Assembly (NCBI GenBank): GCA_965224415.1
Contig: CBDCZB010000001.1
Location: forward strand, 186,001 to 250,000
Length of the DNA stretch: 64,000 nt
Direction: 5' to 3'
Origin: DAOUJI01 sp965224415
GTDB taxonomy: Bacteria; Chloroflexota; Dehalococcoidia; Lucifugimonadales; JAGWBF01
Both the position numbers and the translations under genes were made by a program. Of this stretch, positions 16,005 through 22,998 are shown one piece after another. Within the stretch, counting starts at the first letter, position 1; each line of letters starts with the position of its first letter. Below the pieces are notes generated by a model, which saw nothing but the letters and a program-made list of their open reading frames with translations, had not been told where the DNA came from and searched no databases.

Positions 16005-16346
16005 CTACTGTACCTGGGGCAACATTACGGAATCGATGGCGCTGGAGAAACGTTTCCATTCGCTTTGGCGTTCTTCCAGGACCTTTTCGCCCTTGGAAGT
16101 TATGTGGTAGTAACGGCGGGGGACTCCGGGGTCCGCCTCGCCCCAGCGTCCTTCGATGAGGCCGCTTCTTGCAAGGCGGTGCAGGGCAGGGTAGAGGGTC
16201 CCTTCCTTGAACTGGAAGTACCCGCTGCTCCTCTTCTCTATCTCCTTGACGATCTGGTAACCGTACATGACCTCGTTGGCGAGGAGGGACAAGAGGAGTG
16301 TTTCGGTGTTTCCTTTGAGAAGCTCTTTGTGGTACATGGTTGACAC
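16005..16346 (-). CDS. PadR family transcriptional regulator
   Basis: A 113-residue winged-helix regulator. KGNTETLLLSLLANEVMYGY, IVKEIEKRSSGYFQFKEGTL and YPALHRLARSGLIEGRW are the classical PadR helix-turn-helix and wing signature, followed by a C-terminal dimerisation helix (EKVLEERQSEWKRF). It is the first gene of a unit with a HAAS-domain membrane protein and a DegV protein. PadR proteins repress their own operons and are released by ligand binding. A good promoter lies directly upstream, where autoregulation would be expected. Confidence 0.9.
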   Translation of the reverse strand: MSTMYHKELLKGNTETLLLSLLANEVMYGYQIVKEIEKRSSGYFQFKEGTLYPALHRLARSGLIEGRWGEADPGVPRRYYHITSKGEKVLEERQSEWKRFSSAIDSVMLPQVQ

Positions 16347-16368
16347 TCTCCGGGGGGAGCTTAGGGAG

Positions 16369-16398
16369 ATTCTATGTTGGGCTGGCGGCGCCAGTCAA
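16369..16398 (-). promoter_or_regulatory. sigma70-like promoter for the padR unit
   Basis: Minus strand: TTGACT (16398-16393), 18-bp spacer, TAGAAT (16374-16369). The transcript would start close to 16362, only about 16 nt before the PadR ATG. Confidence 0.6.
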
Positions 16399-16417
16399 GA
16401 CGGGCGGCAAGCCAATA

Positions 16418-16681
16418 TCAGCCGTCCAGCCCGTCCACTGCCCATAAGATGGCGAACAGGATGAACAGGGCCACTGTGGGCGTCAAGTCGAAGATGCCGA
16501 CGCGCAGGTTGAGCCGCCGTATGGGCGCCAGTATGGGTTCTGTGATTTGGTAGATTATGGCAACGATGGGATTGATCCTGTCGCCCCCGACGGGGAACCA
16601 GGACAATATGATTCTGGCAAAGACCCCGGCGATGAGGGCCCAGACCAGTATGCGTAGGAACGTGAAGAACCAGTCCTGCAC
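16418..16681 (-). CDS. YggT family membrane protein
   Basis: An 87-residue protein with two hydrophobic segments (FLRILVWALIAGVFARIILS and VALFILFAILWAVDG). Between them is the family motif SWFPVGGDRINPIVAIIYQI followed by TEPILAPIRR, diagnostic of YggT. The GTG at 16679-16681 overlaps the proC stop by one base (TAGTG), so translation is coupled. YggT often sits after proC or division genes; its role is linked to the membrane or cell division but is undefined. Confidence 0.88.
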   Translation of the reverse strand: MQDWFFTFLRILVWALIAGVFARIILSWFPVGGDRINPIVAIIYQITEPILAPIRRLNLRVGIFDLTPTVALFILFAILWAVDGLDG

Positions 16682-17481
16682 TATTCGCCCAAGGCCAACG
16701 ATTTTTCGTGGGCGGCGACCACTGCGTTTAACACGGCTGCCCTGAATCCCGCGTCCTCCAGGACCATCAGGGCTTCTACGGTGGTGCCGCCCGGCGACGA
16801 CACCAGGTCTTTGAGGTCGGCGGGATGTCGGCCGGTCTCCCGCACCAGAGAGGCGCTTCCCAAGACCGTCTGGAGCGCCAGAGTGCGCGACATAGGCCTT
16901 GGAAGCCCCAGGTATACACCGGCGTCTATGAGGGATTCTATGAACATGAAGACGTAGGCCGGGCCGGAAGCGCTCAAAGCCGTCGCCATGTCCAGGTATT
17001 TCTCGTCGGAGACCATTATCTCCTCGCCCATCGCCGCCAGAATAGACTGTGTCCGCTTCCTGGCGTCGTCGTCGGTCTGAGGAGAGCAGGTCCATACGCT
17101 CATGCCTTGGCCGATCTGGGCCGGAGTGTTGGGCATAACCCGTATGACTTTATCGTGTTTCAAGAGTCGGGAGAGGGTGTCCAACTTGGCGCCGGCGACT
17201 ATGGACACCACGGTTTGGTTGCTGTTTAAGATGGGTTGGATTTGAGACGCGGCAGTCGGGAGGTCCTGGGGCTTTATGGAAAGAACGACAGTCTCTCCGT
17301 TGCCCGCCGCTTCGGCGTTGTTGTCGGTGGTGAACACTCCGTAGCTCTGGCGTAGGACATCCGCGCGGGCCGTCACAGGTTCGCCCACTGAGATGTCCGT
17401 GCCTACGACTATTCCTTTGGCGGTAACGCTCTTGATGATGGCCTCGGCCATAGCTCCGCCGCCGATGAAAGTGAGTTTCAT
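16681..17481 (-). CDS. proC: Pyrroline-5-carboxylate reductase
   Basis: A 266-residue enzyme that makes proline by NAD(P)H reduction of pyrroline-5-carboxylate. The N-terminal LTFIGGGAMAEAIIKS is the cofactor motif. VLSIKPQDLPTAA, VIRVMPNTPAQIGQGM and the C-terminal DLVSSPGGTTVEALMVLEDA (proC signature) are all present. The ATG at 17479-17481 is followed by clear homology. The extended -10 element at 17561-17569 lies upstream, and yggT is coupled downstream. Confidence 0.94.
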   Translation of the reverse strand: MKLTFIGGGAMAEAIIKSVTAKGIVVGTDISVGEPVTARADVLRQSYGVFTTDNNAEAAGNGETVVLSIKPQDLPTAASQIQPILNSNQTVVSIVAGAKLDTLSRLLKHDKVIRVMPNTPAQIGQGMSVWTCSPQTDDDARKRTQSILAAMGEEIMVSDEKYLDMATALSASGPAYVFMFIESLIDAGVYLGLPRPMSRTLALQTVLGSASLVRETGRHPADLKDLVSSPGGTTVEALMVLEDAGFRAAVLNAVVAAHEKSLALGE

Positions 17482-17560
17482 GCTTTATTGACTCCCAACG
17501 GGTATCCCTGAAGGGGCGCATAGCAATAGCGTACCCAGGATGGGACTCCCGATGGCGGCT

Positions 17561-17569
17561 ATTATATCA
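17561..17569 (-). promoter_or_regulatory. Extended -10 promoter for proC-yggT
   Basis: Minus strand TGATATAAT (17569-17561) is a consensus extended -10 (TGn-TATAAT) with no good -35. It would give a leader of about 73 nt before proC. Confidence 0.45.
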
Positions 17570-17601
17570 CTGGGGCCTATGGACGGGGTTGGGGGAAAAG
17601 G

Positions 17602-18612
17602 TCAGCCTAGACCCTTTCCGGTGGAAAGAGAGACGGCGGCTTTGACGCACTCGGACATGGCTTTGTGCTGGGCAATGCCCTGGCCGGCGATATCAAAGGC
17701 CGTGCCGTGGTCTACCGACGTGCGGACAAAGGGCAGGCCCAGTGTCGCTGTGATGCCCTCGTCGAAGCTGTAGACCTTTGCGGCGATGTGGCCCTGGTCG
17801 TGGTATAGGGCGAGCACTGCGTCATAGCGGCCCTGGACGGCTTGATGGAAGACCACGTCGGCGGACACGGGCCCGCTGGCATTGATTCCCCTGGCCTGGG
17901 CTTCTTCAACGGCAGGAGCGATCTCTTCCGCCTCTTCGTGTCCCAGCAGCCCTCCGTCGCTTCCGTGGGGGTTCAGGGCGGCCACGCCTATTCTCGGAGC
18001 GCCGAAACCCCAAGCGGCGAAGCTTGTGTGGGTCAGCTCGAGCTTGGCCAGGATTCCGTCTTTGGTTACAAAATCGCAGGCCTGCCTCAAAGACTTGTGG
18101 GTAGTCAGGTGTACTATCCGGAGGGGTCCCACGGTCAACATGGTGGCTACGTCCGGGGCGTCGCACAGTTCCTGGAGAAGCTCCATGTGGCCGATGGCTT
18201 TGTAGCCGGCCAAGCTGGCGGCCTCTTTGTTGACGGGCGCAGTGGCCAGCGCCGCCACTTGGCCTTCCAAGGCCAATTCTCCGGCGCGGGTGACCCATTC
18301 CATAGCCGCCTTGCCGCAGGCGGGGGATATCTGCCCCACTGTGATGTCCGACGGACTGAGGTTGTGGATATCCAGCAGGTCCACCGTGTCTGGGGAAAGG
18401 CCAGCCTCCACCGGCGACTCCACCTCCCGGGTTGAGAGAGGCGCTCCAACCAGCTTGACCGCCTGCTCCATGGACCAGGTGTTGCCGATAACGACGGGGC
18501 GGCAGATGGAGTGGACCTCGCCGGAGGCCAGGGTCTTGGCGATGATTTCAGGCCCGATGCCGCATGGGTCGCCCATGGTCAAGGCGATTATCGGCTTGCC
18601 GTTAGATTGCAT
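17602..18612 (-). CDS. pdxA: 4-hydroxythreonine-4-phosphate dehydrogenase
   Basis: A 336-residue PdxA, which oxidises 4-phosphohydroxy-threonine in the DXP-dependent pyridoxal phosphate pathway. It shows PIIALTMGDPCGIGPEIIAK at the N-terminus, GYKAIGHMELLQELCD, then NPHGSDGGLLGHEE and ALYHDQGHIAAKVYSF, which hold metal-binding His residues. The C-terminus LPFVRTSVDHGTAFDIAGQG is also diagnostic. An open frame continues upstream, but the ATG at 18610-18612 overlaps the end of the TIR-like gene by 11 bp and begins the homology, so it was chosen. PdxA paralogues (PdxA2) act in other pathways, so B6 synthesis is likely rather than certain. Confidence 0.9.
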   Translation of the reverse strand: MQSNGKPIIALTMGDPCGIGPEIIAKTLASGEVHSICRPVVIGNTWSMEQAVKLVGAPLSTREVESPVEAGLSPDTVDLLDIHNLSPSDITVGQISPACGKAAMEWVTRAGELALEGQVAALATAPVNKEAASLAGYKAIGHMELLQELCDAPDVATMLTVGPLRIVHLTTHKSLRQACDFVTKDGILAKLELTHTSFAAWGFGAPRIGVAALNPHGSDGGLLGHEEAEEIAPAVEEAQARGINASGPVSADVVFHQAVQGRYDAVLALYHDQGHIAAKVYSFDEGITATLGLPFVRTSVDHGTAFDIAGQGIAQHKAMSECVKAAVSLSTGKGLG

Positions 18613-19042
18613 GGGCCTGCTCGTCCACCGATGAACGTATGGCTTCCGCAATCACCAGGGCGTCCCAGGGCAGCATTTCCATTTCCCAATACTGCGGGTA
18701 CTGGGGCCTGACGCTGTGGTGCGGAGGGAGCGTTCCTATGATGGGCTTGTGGGCGTGCTCGGCTATTTCCATCTCTTCCTGAATCCACATCCTGGACTCG
18801 GGAGGGTCGGCGTATATGACGACCATGCAGTCGGCGGGCTCTATCTGTTCTTGGGCGATCGCCAGCAACTCTCGAATTCCGTCGTCGGTGGCGGGGTCTA
18901 TCGAGGGGTCGGAACTGGGGTGGCTGACAAGCTCGAACTTGAATCCGGATATGGACCTGAGCATGTTCTCCAGCTCTTTATATTCGGGTTCCAGCTTAAA
19001 GCGATGAGTCATAAAGATTTTGTAGGTCTTGTCCTCGGCCAT
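18602..19042 (-). CDS. TIR-like (ThsB/DUF1863-type) domain protein
   Basis: A 146-residue single-domain protein. The layout resembles TIR-like folds: an initial strand YKIFMTHRF, a helix EYKELENMLRSI, a central helix with ATDDGIRELLAIAQEQIEPA, a strand DCMVVIYAD, then ESRMWIQEEMEIAEHAHKPI followed by IG. The W-x2-EEMEIA and KPIIG pattern is what DUF1863/ThsB-type TIR-like proteins show. No ThsA-type NADase or other defence partner is adjacent. Its stop overlaps the pdxA start by 11 bp, so the two are cotranscribed. A promoter with an embedded inverted repeat lies upstream. Enzymatic activity is not evident; a signalling or nucleotide-binding role is an inference. Confidence 0.55.
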   Translation of the reverse strand: MAEDKTYKIFMTHRFKLEPEYKELENMLRSISGFKFELVSHPSSDPSIDPATDDGIRELLAIAQEQIEPADCMVVIYADPPESRMWIQEEMEIAEHAHKPIIGTLPPHHSVRPQYPQYWEMEMLPWDALVIAEAIRSSVDEQAHAI

Positions 19043-19086
19043 GCGCTCCCCCGAAGTTGTTAATCAGCCAAAATTCAGGCGGCCCT

Positions 19087-19115
19087 AGTTTACACGTTCT
19101 CCCGCCTGTAAACAA
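19087..19115 (-). promoter_or_regulatory. Promoter with embedded inverted repeat upstream of the TIR-like gene
   Basis: Minus strand: TTGTTT (19115-19110), 17-bp spacer, TAAACT (19092-19087). GTTTACA (19088-19094) and TGTAAAC (19107-19113) form a perfect 7-bp inverted repeat across the promoter, with centres 19 bp apart. This is the shape of an operator covering both promoter elements. Confidence 0.5.
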
Positions 19116-19333
19116 TGAGCCGTGTTAAGGCGTGGGTACTAGCCGAGGAACCTGACAGCGTTCTTCATCTGTAAGTATCCAGGGTTTCCAAGAGACGGTC
19201 GACGTGGAACTGACCTCGCCAAAACCTCGCCGCTTGATGTGGGAAGGCAGGAGCGGAGCGGTGGGCAGCTATTTGTTCGATTGATTAGGGACTTATATAC
19301 GTGAGTAAACACAAAGGATAGAATTGAGACACT

Positions 19334-19855
19334 ATGACTCTAAATGATTCATCATCACATTCTAACGAATTGCCCACCATAGACTTAATCTACAATTTCG
19401 TTCCGCATGTTTACAACTGGACGTTGAGTCGGCTCGAAACCGTTGAACGTCGGATTCAAAACTACATGACGTTCATGACCATGATTACATTCACTATTCC
19501 CATCACAACGGTGGCCTTCGCTGGTGACCGCATTGAAGCATCTCTATGGCTCATTCCATTGGCACTGGCCGGGGTATGTTTTCTACTAGGATCCTTACAA
19601 GGACTATTAGGCTTATGGGGCGGTTTTGTCCACTACGCTAGTTTAGACAATATGTATTGCAATCAACGTGATGACGTTCCTGCGACATTTAAATTGGATA
19701 CCGTACGTTATGCAGTCCAACACCGGACAGACAATTCAGCCCTAATCAATAAGAAAGCAAACGCTGCAATGCGTGTAGGCGCTTTGTCCTTGCTAGAGCT
19801 TCTGTTAGGCGCAACATGGGCTGTCAGCGTTTTTGTGTGGGGCGAGACCGTGTGA
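19334..19855 (+). CDS. Three-helix membrane protein of unknown function
   Basis: A 173-residue protein not assigned to a family. Hydrophobic segments lie at about 46-63 (FMTMITFTIPITTVAFAG), 71-95 (LWLIPLALAGVCFLLGSLQG onward) and 149-169 (LLELLLGATWAVSVFVW). An amphipathic helix precedes the first one (WTLSRLETVERRIQNYM), and a polar loop of about 50 residues lies between helices two and three. The gene is visibly richer in A/T and in A/T-ending codons than its neighbours, which suggests recent transfer. AAAGGA lies about 18 bp before the ATG. The layout (coiled N-terminus plus two close helices) recalls SLATT/2TM effector-type proteins, but no motif proves that. Confidence 0.6.
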   Translation: MTLNDSSSHSNELPTIDLIYNFVPHVYNWTLSRLETVERRIQNYMTFMTMITFTIPITTVAFAGDRIEASLWLIPLALAGVCFLLGSLQGLLGLWGGFVHYASLDNMYCNQRDDVPATFKLDTVRYAVQHRTDNSALINKKANAAMRVGALSLLELLLGATWAVSVFVWGETV

Positions 19856-20034
19856 TGTCTGGGCGGTAATCCGGCGCAGTTCTTGGCGTGCTAGGTACTG
19901 GTCGGGGTTGTGACGGTTGTGGTGGCGTTGGACGGGTGCGTTCGGCGTACATGGTTGCCTCCTCGAGGTTGGCACTATGCGTAAGGCTGAATGTCATTAG
20001 ATATATAAATCCCATTGATTATGCGCCGCCCGGC

Positions 20035-22437
20035 CTACCCGCACTTGTTCCAGCCGCAGCCAGCGCACATAAGGCAGCCCTCCTGGTATATCAGCAGCGA
20101 CGTGCAGTCGGGGCAACGGCTTTTGGGGTTGGCCCCCTCCAGGTCCCACTTGGGGCGTTCCTTAGATTCGGGGAGCAGCTTGAGTTGGGACCCTTCCTGC
20201 ATCTCGTCGGGCCTGGACTCGGAGTTGGCGTGGCCCGCCAGGGCGAGGGCCACGGCGTCGGGCGCCGAACGAACAAGGGTGCCGTTGTCCCATGCCGGAC
20301 AGCAAGTGATGCCCCTTAGCTGCTCTACGATCTCCCTCATGTCTATGCCGGACCGGAGGGCCAGAGAAACGAGCCTGGATATGGCCTCCAACTGGGCCGA
20401 GTCGCATCCACCGGCCTTGCCCAACGTGGTGAAGACCTCGAATGGTTTGTCCTCGTCGAAGTTGATGGTGATGTACATGGTGCCGTGGCCTGTCCTGATG
20501 CGCTCGGTGATGCCGCGCATCTCCTGTGGGCGAGCCCTGGGCGTCAGGGTCAGGCTGGCGGGCTCCGGGGCGCTGGATTCAGCCCCAGGGATGGAGTCGC
20601 CGCTCTTGTCCGACTCGCCAGCGCTCAGCACCTGGTTCTCCTTGGAGCCGTCCCTGTAGGTGGTGATTCCCTTGCAACCAAGCTCATAGGCCAGCATATA
20701 CGCTCCCGCGATGTTCTCCACGCTGGCCGAGTTGGGGAAGTTGATGGTCTTAGACACGGCGTTGTCGGTGTAACGCTGGAAGGCTGCCTGCATCTTCACG
20801 TGCCACTCAGGGCTGATGTCGTGGGAGGTGACGAATACGTCTTTGACCCACTGGGGCACCTCAGCCTGGACGTGAGCGAGGCTGCCCGTTTCGGACACCT
20901 CCTCCATAAGCTGTCGCGAGTAGAAACCTTCTTTCTTGGCCACGGCCTCGAAGAAGGGGTTGCCCTCCACCAGCCTGGTGTTGTCCATGACGTTCCGTAC
21001 GTAGCTCAAGGCGAAGAGGGGCTCGATTCCGCTGGAGCAGCCGGAGATGATGGAAATCGTGCCGGTGGGCGCTATTGTCGTAGGGGCGGAGTTGCGTATA
21101 GGCCCCAGGTCCGGGTTGTTGTAGACGCTGCCTTCCCAGGCCGGGAACACGCCCCGGTCCTCGGCCAGCTTGGCCGAGGCTTCGTTGGTCTGACGCTGGA
21201 TGAAGCTCATCACGTCCTCGGCGACCCTTAGCGCTTCATCGGAGTTGTAGGGGATGCCCAGTTGCACAAGCAGGTCGGAGAACCCCATCACGCCCAAGCC
21301 TATGCGCCGGGTGGCGTGGGACATGTCTTCAATCTCACGTATGGGGTAGTCGTTCATGTCAATGACGTTGTCCAGCATGTGGACGGCCGTGGAGATTATG
21401 GAGGCGAGCTTTTCCTTGTCCACCTCGGCGCCCTCCCGGGTGAACCTCACCATCCTGGCCAGGTTTATGGAGCCCAGGTTGCAGGACTCATAGGGAAGAA
21501 GGGGCTGTTCGCCGCAGGGATTGGTGCTCTCGATTTCACCCAATTGGGGATTGGGGTTGTCCCTGTTGATGCGGTCCAGGAACACGATGCCCGGGTCTCC
21601 AGTCTTCCAGGCCATATCCGCCAGCAAATCGAAGACTTCCTTGGCGTTGAGTCTGCCCTGGACTTTTCCTGTGCGCGGGTTGAGCAGGTCGTATTCTTCT
21701 CCGTTCTTGACCTTCTCCATGAAGTCCTCGGTGACCGCCACGGAGATGTTGAAATTGGCGATGCTCTTGCCGTCCTCCTTGGAGGTGATGAACTTCATGA
21801 TGTCGGGGTGGGTGACGTGGAGTATTCCCATGTTCGCGCCCCGTCTGGTAGAGCCTTGCTTAACAGCCTCGGTGGCCCCGTCGAAGGCGCGCATGAAGCT
21901 GACCGGGCCGGAGGCGACGCCGCCCGTGGAGCCCACAATGTCCCCTTCGGGGCGCAGGCGGCTGAAGGCGAAACCCGTGCCTCCGCCGCTCTTCTGCACC
22001 AGGGTGGCCTCCTTGACGGTCTCGAAGATGGCCTCCATGGAGTCCTCTACAGGCAACACGAAGCAGGCGGAAAGCATCTGGAGCTCGCGGCCGGCGTTCA
22101 TAAGGGTGGGGGAGTTGGGCATGTAGTCCAGGTCCACCATGACGCGGTAGAACTCGGCCTCGGTCCTGGCGACCTTCTGGTCGTCTGCTCCGTACCGGCG
22201 GTCAGCCTGGGCCAAGTTTTGGGCCACCCGATGGAACATCTGGTCCGGCTCTTCGACGACGTTGCCCTCCCGGTCCTTGGCCTGATAGCGGCGATGTAGG
22301 ACTGCAAGGGCGTTGTCGGTGAGGCCGGGGTTTGGCTGAGTGAGCTTTTGTACGAGGCCCGCGTCGTTGAGGGCGTCCATGACTCGGATTCTGATGTAGG
22401 CGGTGGCCGTTTCCGGCCTATTAGCGGCGCTGGTCAA
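20035..22437 (-). CDS. nrdJ: Adenosylcobalamin-dependent ribonucleoside-diphosphate reductase (class II)
   Basis: An 800-residue class II ribonucleotide reductase. It shows MPNSPTLMNAGRELQMLSAC (substrate-site Cys), KSGGGTGFAFSRLRPEGD, STNPCGEQPLLPYESCNLGS (radical-site Cys and active-site loop) and PTGTISIISGCSSGIEPLFA. The C-terminus carries a TSCxxC-like zinc ribbon (CPDCTSLLIYQEGCLMCAGC then CGWNKCG). The start is TTG at 22435-22437 with GGGGGGA before it; the first ATG is 19 codons further in. Upstream lie a leader of about 300 nt and a promoter holding a sequence shared with the nrdR control region. It supplies dNTPs without needing oxygen or iron. Confidence 0.95.
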   Translation of the reverse strand: MTSAANRPETATAYIRIRVMDALNDAGLVQKLTQPNPGLTDNALAVLHRRYQAKDREGNVVEEPDQMFHRVAQNLAQADRRYGADDQKVARTEAEFYRVMVDLDYMPNSPTLMNAGRELQMLSACFVLPVEDSMEAIFETVKEATLVQKSGGGTGFAFSRLRPEGDIVGSTGGVASGPVSFMRAFDGATEAVKQGSTRRGANMGILHVTHPDIMKFITSKEDGKSIANFNISVAVTEDFMEKVKNGEEYDLLNPRTGKVQGRLNAKEVFDLLADMAWKTGDPGIVFLDRINRDNPNPQLGEIESTNPCGEQPLLPYESCNLGSINLARMVRFTREGAEVDKEKLASIISTAVHMLDNVIDMNDYPIREIEDMSHATRRIGLGVMGFSDLLVQLGIPYNSDEALRVAEDVMSFIQRQTNEASAKLAEDRGVFPAWEGSVYNNPDLGPIRNSAPTTIAPTGTISIISGCSSGIEPLFALSYVRNVMDNTRLVEGNPFFEAVAKKEGFYSRQLMEEVSETGSLAHVQAEVPQWVKDVFVTSHDISPEWHVKMQAAFQRYTDNAVSKTINFPNSASVENIAGAYMLAYELGCKGITTYRDGSKENQVLSAGESDKSGDSIPGAESSAPEPASLTLTPRARPQEMRGITERIRTGHGTMYITINFDEDKPFEVFTTLGKAGGCDSAQLEAISRLVSLALRSGIDMREIVEQLRGITCCPAWDNGTLVRSAPDAVALALAGHANSESRPDEMQEGSQLKLLPESKERPKWDLEGANPKSRCPDCTSLLIYQEGCLMCAGCGWNKCG

Positions 22438-22737
22438 CTCGTCCCCCCTGTGTTCGCTGTCGGCATGGGCTTGACAGCCTAAAGATAAAATAAATGACTA
22501 CTGCTGAAATATGCGGAGCCCTTAGCGCTGACCCGGCTGTAGGGCAAAGATGATCGAGGGCCGGAGAGTTGCCGGGAGGATAGACCGACCGCGCAGAACC
22601 CTACGGCGGAGGCATAGCGTTTCCCTCTCGATAGTTCCTCCTCACACCTCCCCTTCCCACACCGAGAGTCGGCGCCCTTAGCGCTCCCTCCGCTTGGGTC
22701 TTGCGGCCAGTTTCATCCCTGTGTCCGCAGTGGGCAG
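22438..22737 (-). promoter_or_regulatory. Long, potentially structured 5' leader of nrdJ
   Basis: The predicted transcript start near 22737 leaves about 300 nt of untranslated leader. It holds several possible helices: ACTCTCG with CGAGAGG (a 7-bp core around a 36-nt loop), GCCGTAGGG with CCCTACAGC (8-9 bp with one wobble), and CCGG arms around AGAGTTG. The 12-mer GCCCTTAGCGCT occurs twice on the plus strand (22518-22529 and 22674-22685). No convincing open frame lies in it. I do not see the B12-box of a cobalamin riboswitch. An nrdJ-associated RNA motif is known from comparative genomics, and a match to it cannot be judged by eye. Confidence 0.5.
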
Positions 22738-22743
22738 ACTGGC

Positions 22744-22772
22744 ATTATATTACAAGATATTGGTGATGTCCA
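22744..22772 (-). promoter_or_regulatory. nrdJ promoter with NrdR-box-like sequence in the spacer
   Basis: Minus strand: TGGACA (22772-22767), 17-bp spacer, TATAAT (22749-22744), close to consensus. The spacer holds TACAAGATATTG (22751-22762 on the plus strand), which recurs exactly in the nrdR upstream region. Binding there would block RNA polymerase, as NrdR does at reductase promoters. Confidence 0.65.
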
Positions 22773-22779
22773 GGGACGT

Positions 22780-22998
22780 CTATACCATATCTAGTTCGGA
22801 ATTGCGTTGCTCCAGGGTCAACCAGTAGGTCACGAGGGCGTGCCTGACCTTGGAGTCGATCTCGTCCTGCATGGAGGCCAGATGGTTGTCTTCGCGGTCC
22901 ATGACGCCCAATAGAGTAAAGCTACTCATAGCTTTTTCCATTGCGTGGGCTTCCTGGCTGAGGGTCTCCCAGCGGGTCTGGTTCTTGGGGCTGCTCAT
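22780..22998 (-). CDS. Small hypothetical protein overlapping the nrdR 3' end
   Basis: A 72-residue, mostly helical and charged protein (WETLSQEAHAMEKAMSSFTL near the start, ASMQDEIDSKVRHALVTYWL in the second half). I do not recognise it. The ATG at 22996-22998 has a strong AGGAGG seven bases upstream. That start lies inside nrdR, giving a 77-bp out-of-frame overlap with the nrdR tail. It is probably translated from the nrdR message. A start at the internal Met20 or Met24 would reduce the overlap but lacks a ribosome-binding site this good. Confidence 0.5.
   Translation of the reverse strand: MSSPKNQTRWETLSQEAHAMEKAMSSFTLLGVMDREDNHLASMQDEIDSKVRHALVTYWLTLEQRNSELDMV

Noticed and set aside
18602..19855. 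Complete Thoeris defence system
   Set aside because: Only a TIR-like protein is present; there is no ThsA (SIR2/SLOG) gene and the neighbouring membrane protein shows no diagnostic domain.
19824..20015. Minus-strand 63-residue Pro-rich open frame
   Set aside because: Overlaps the end of the membrane protein gene, has no family resemblance, and its composition looks like chance; nothing else is seen in this gap.
21262..22299. Plus-strand open frame of about 345 codons
   Set aside because: Antisense to nrdJ; an open shadow frame is expected in GC-rich coding DNA.
22438..22737. Cobalamin riboswitch upstream of nrdJ
   Set aside because: The position fits, but I could not find the B12 box (GCCAGGAGACCTGCC-like) or the adjoining conserved core, so only an unnamed structured leader is claimed.
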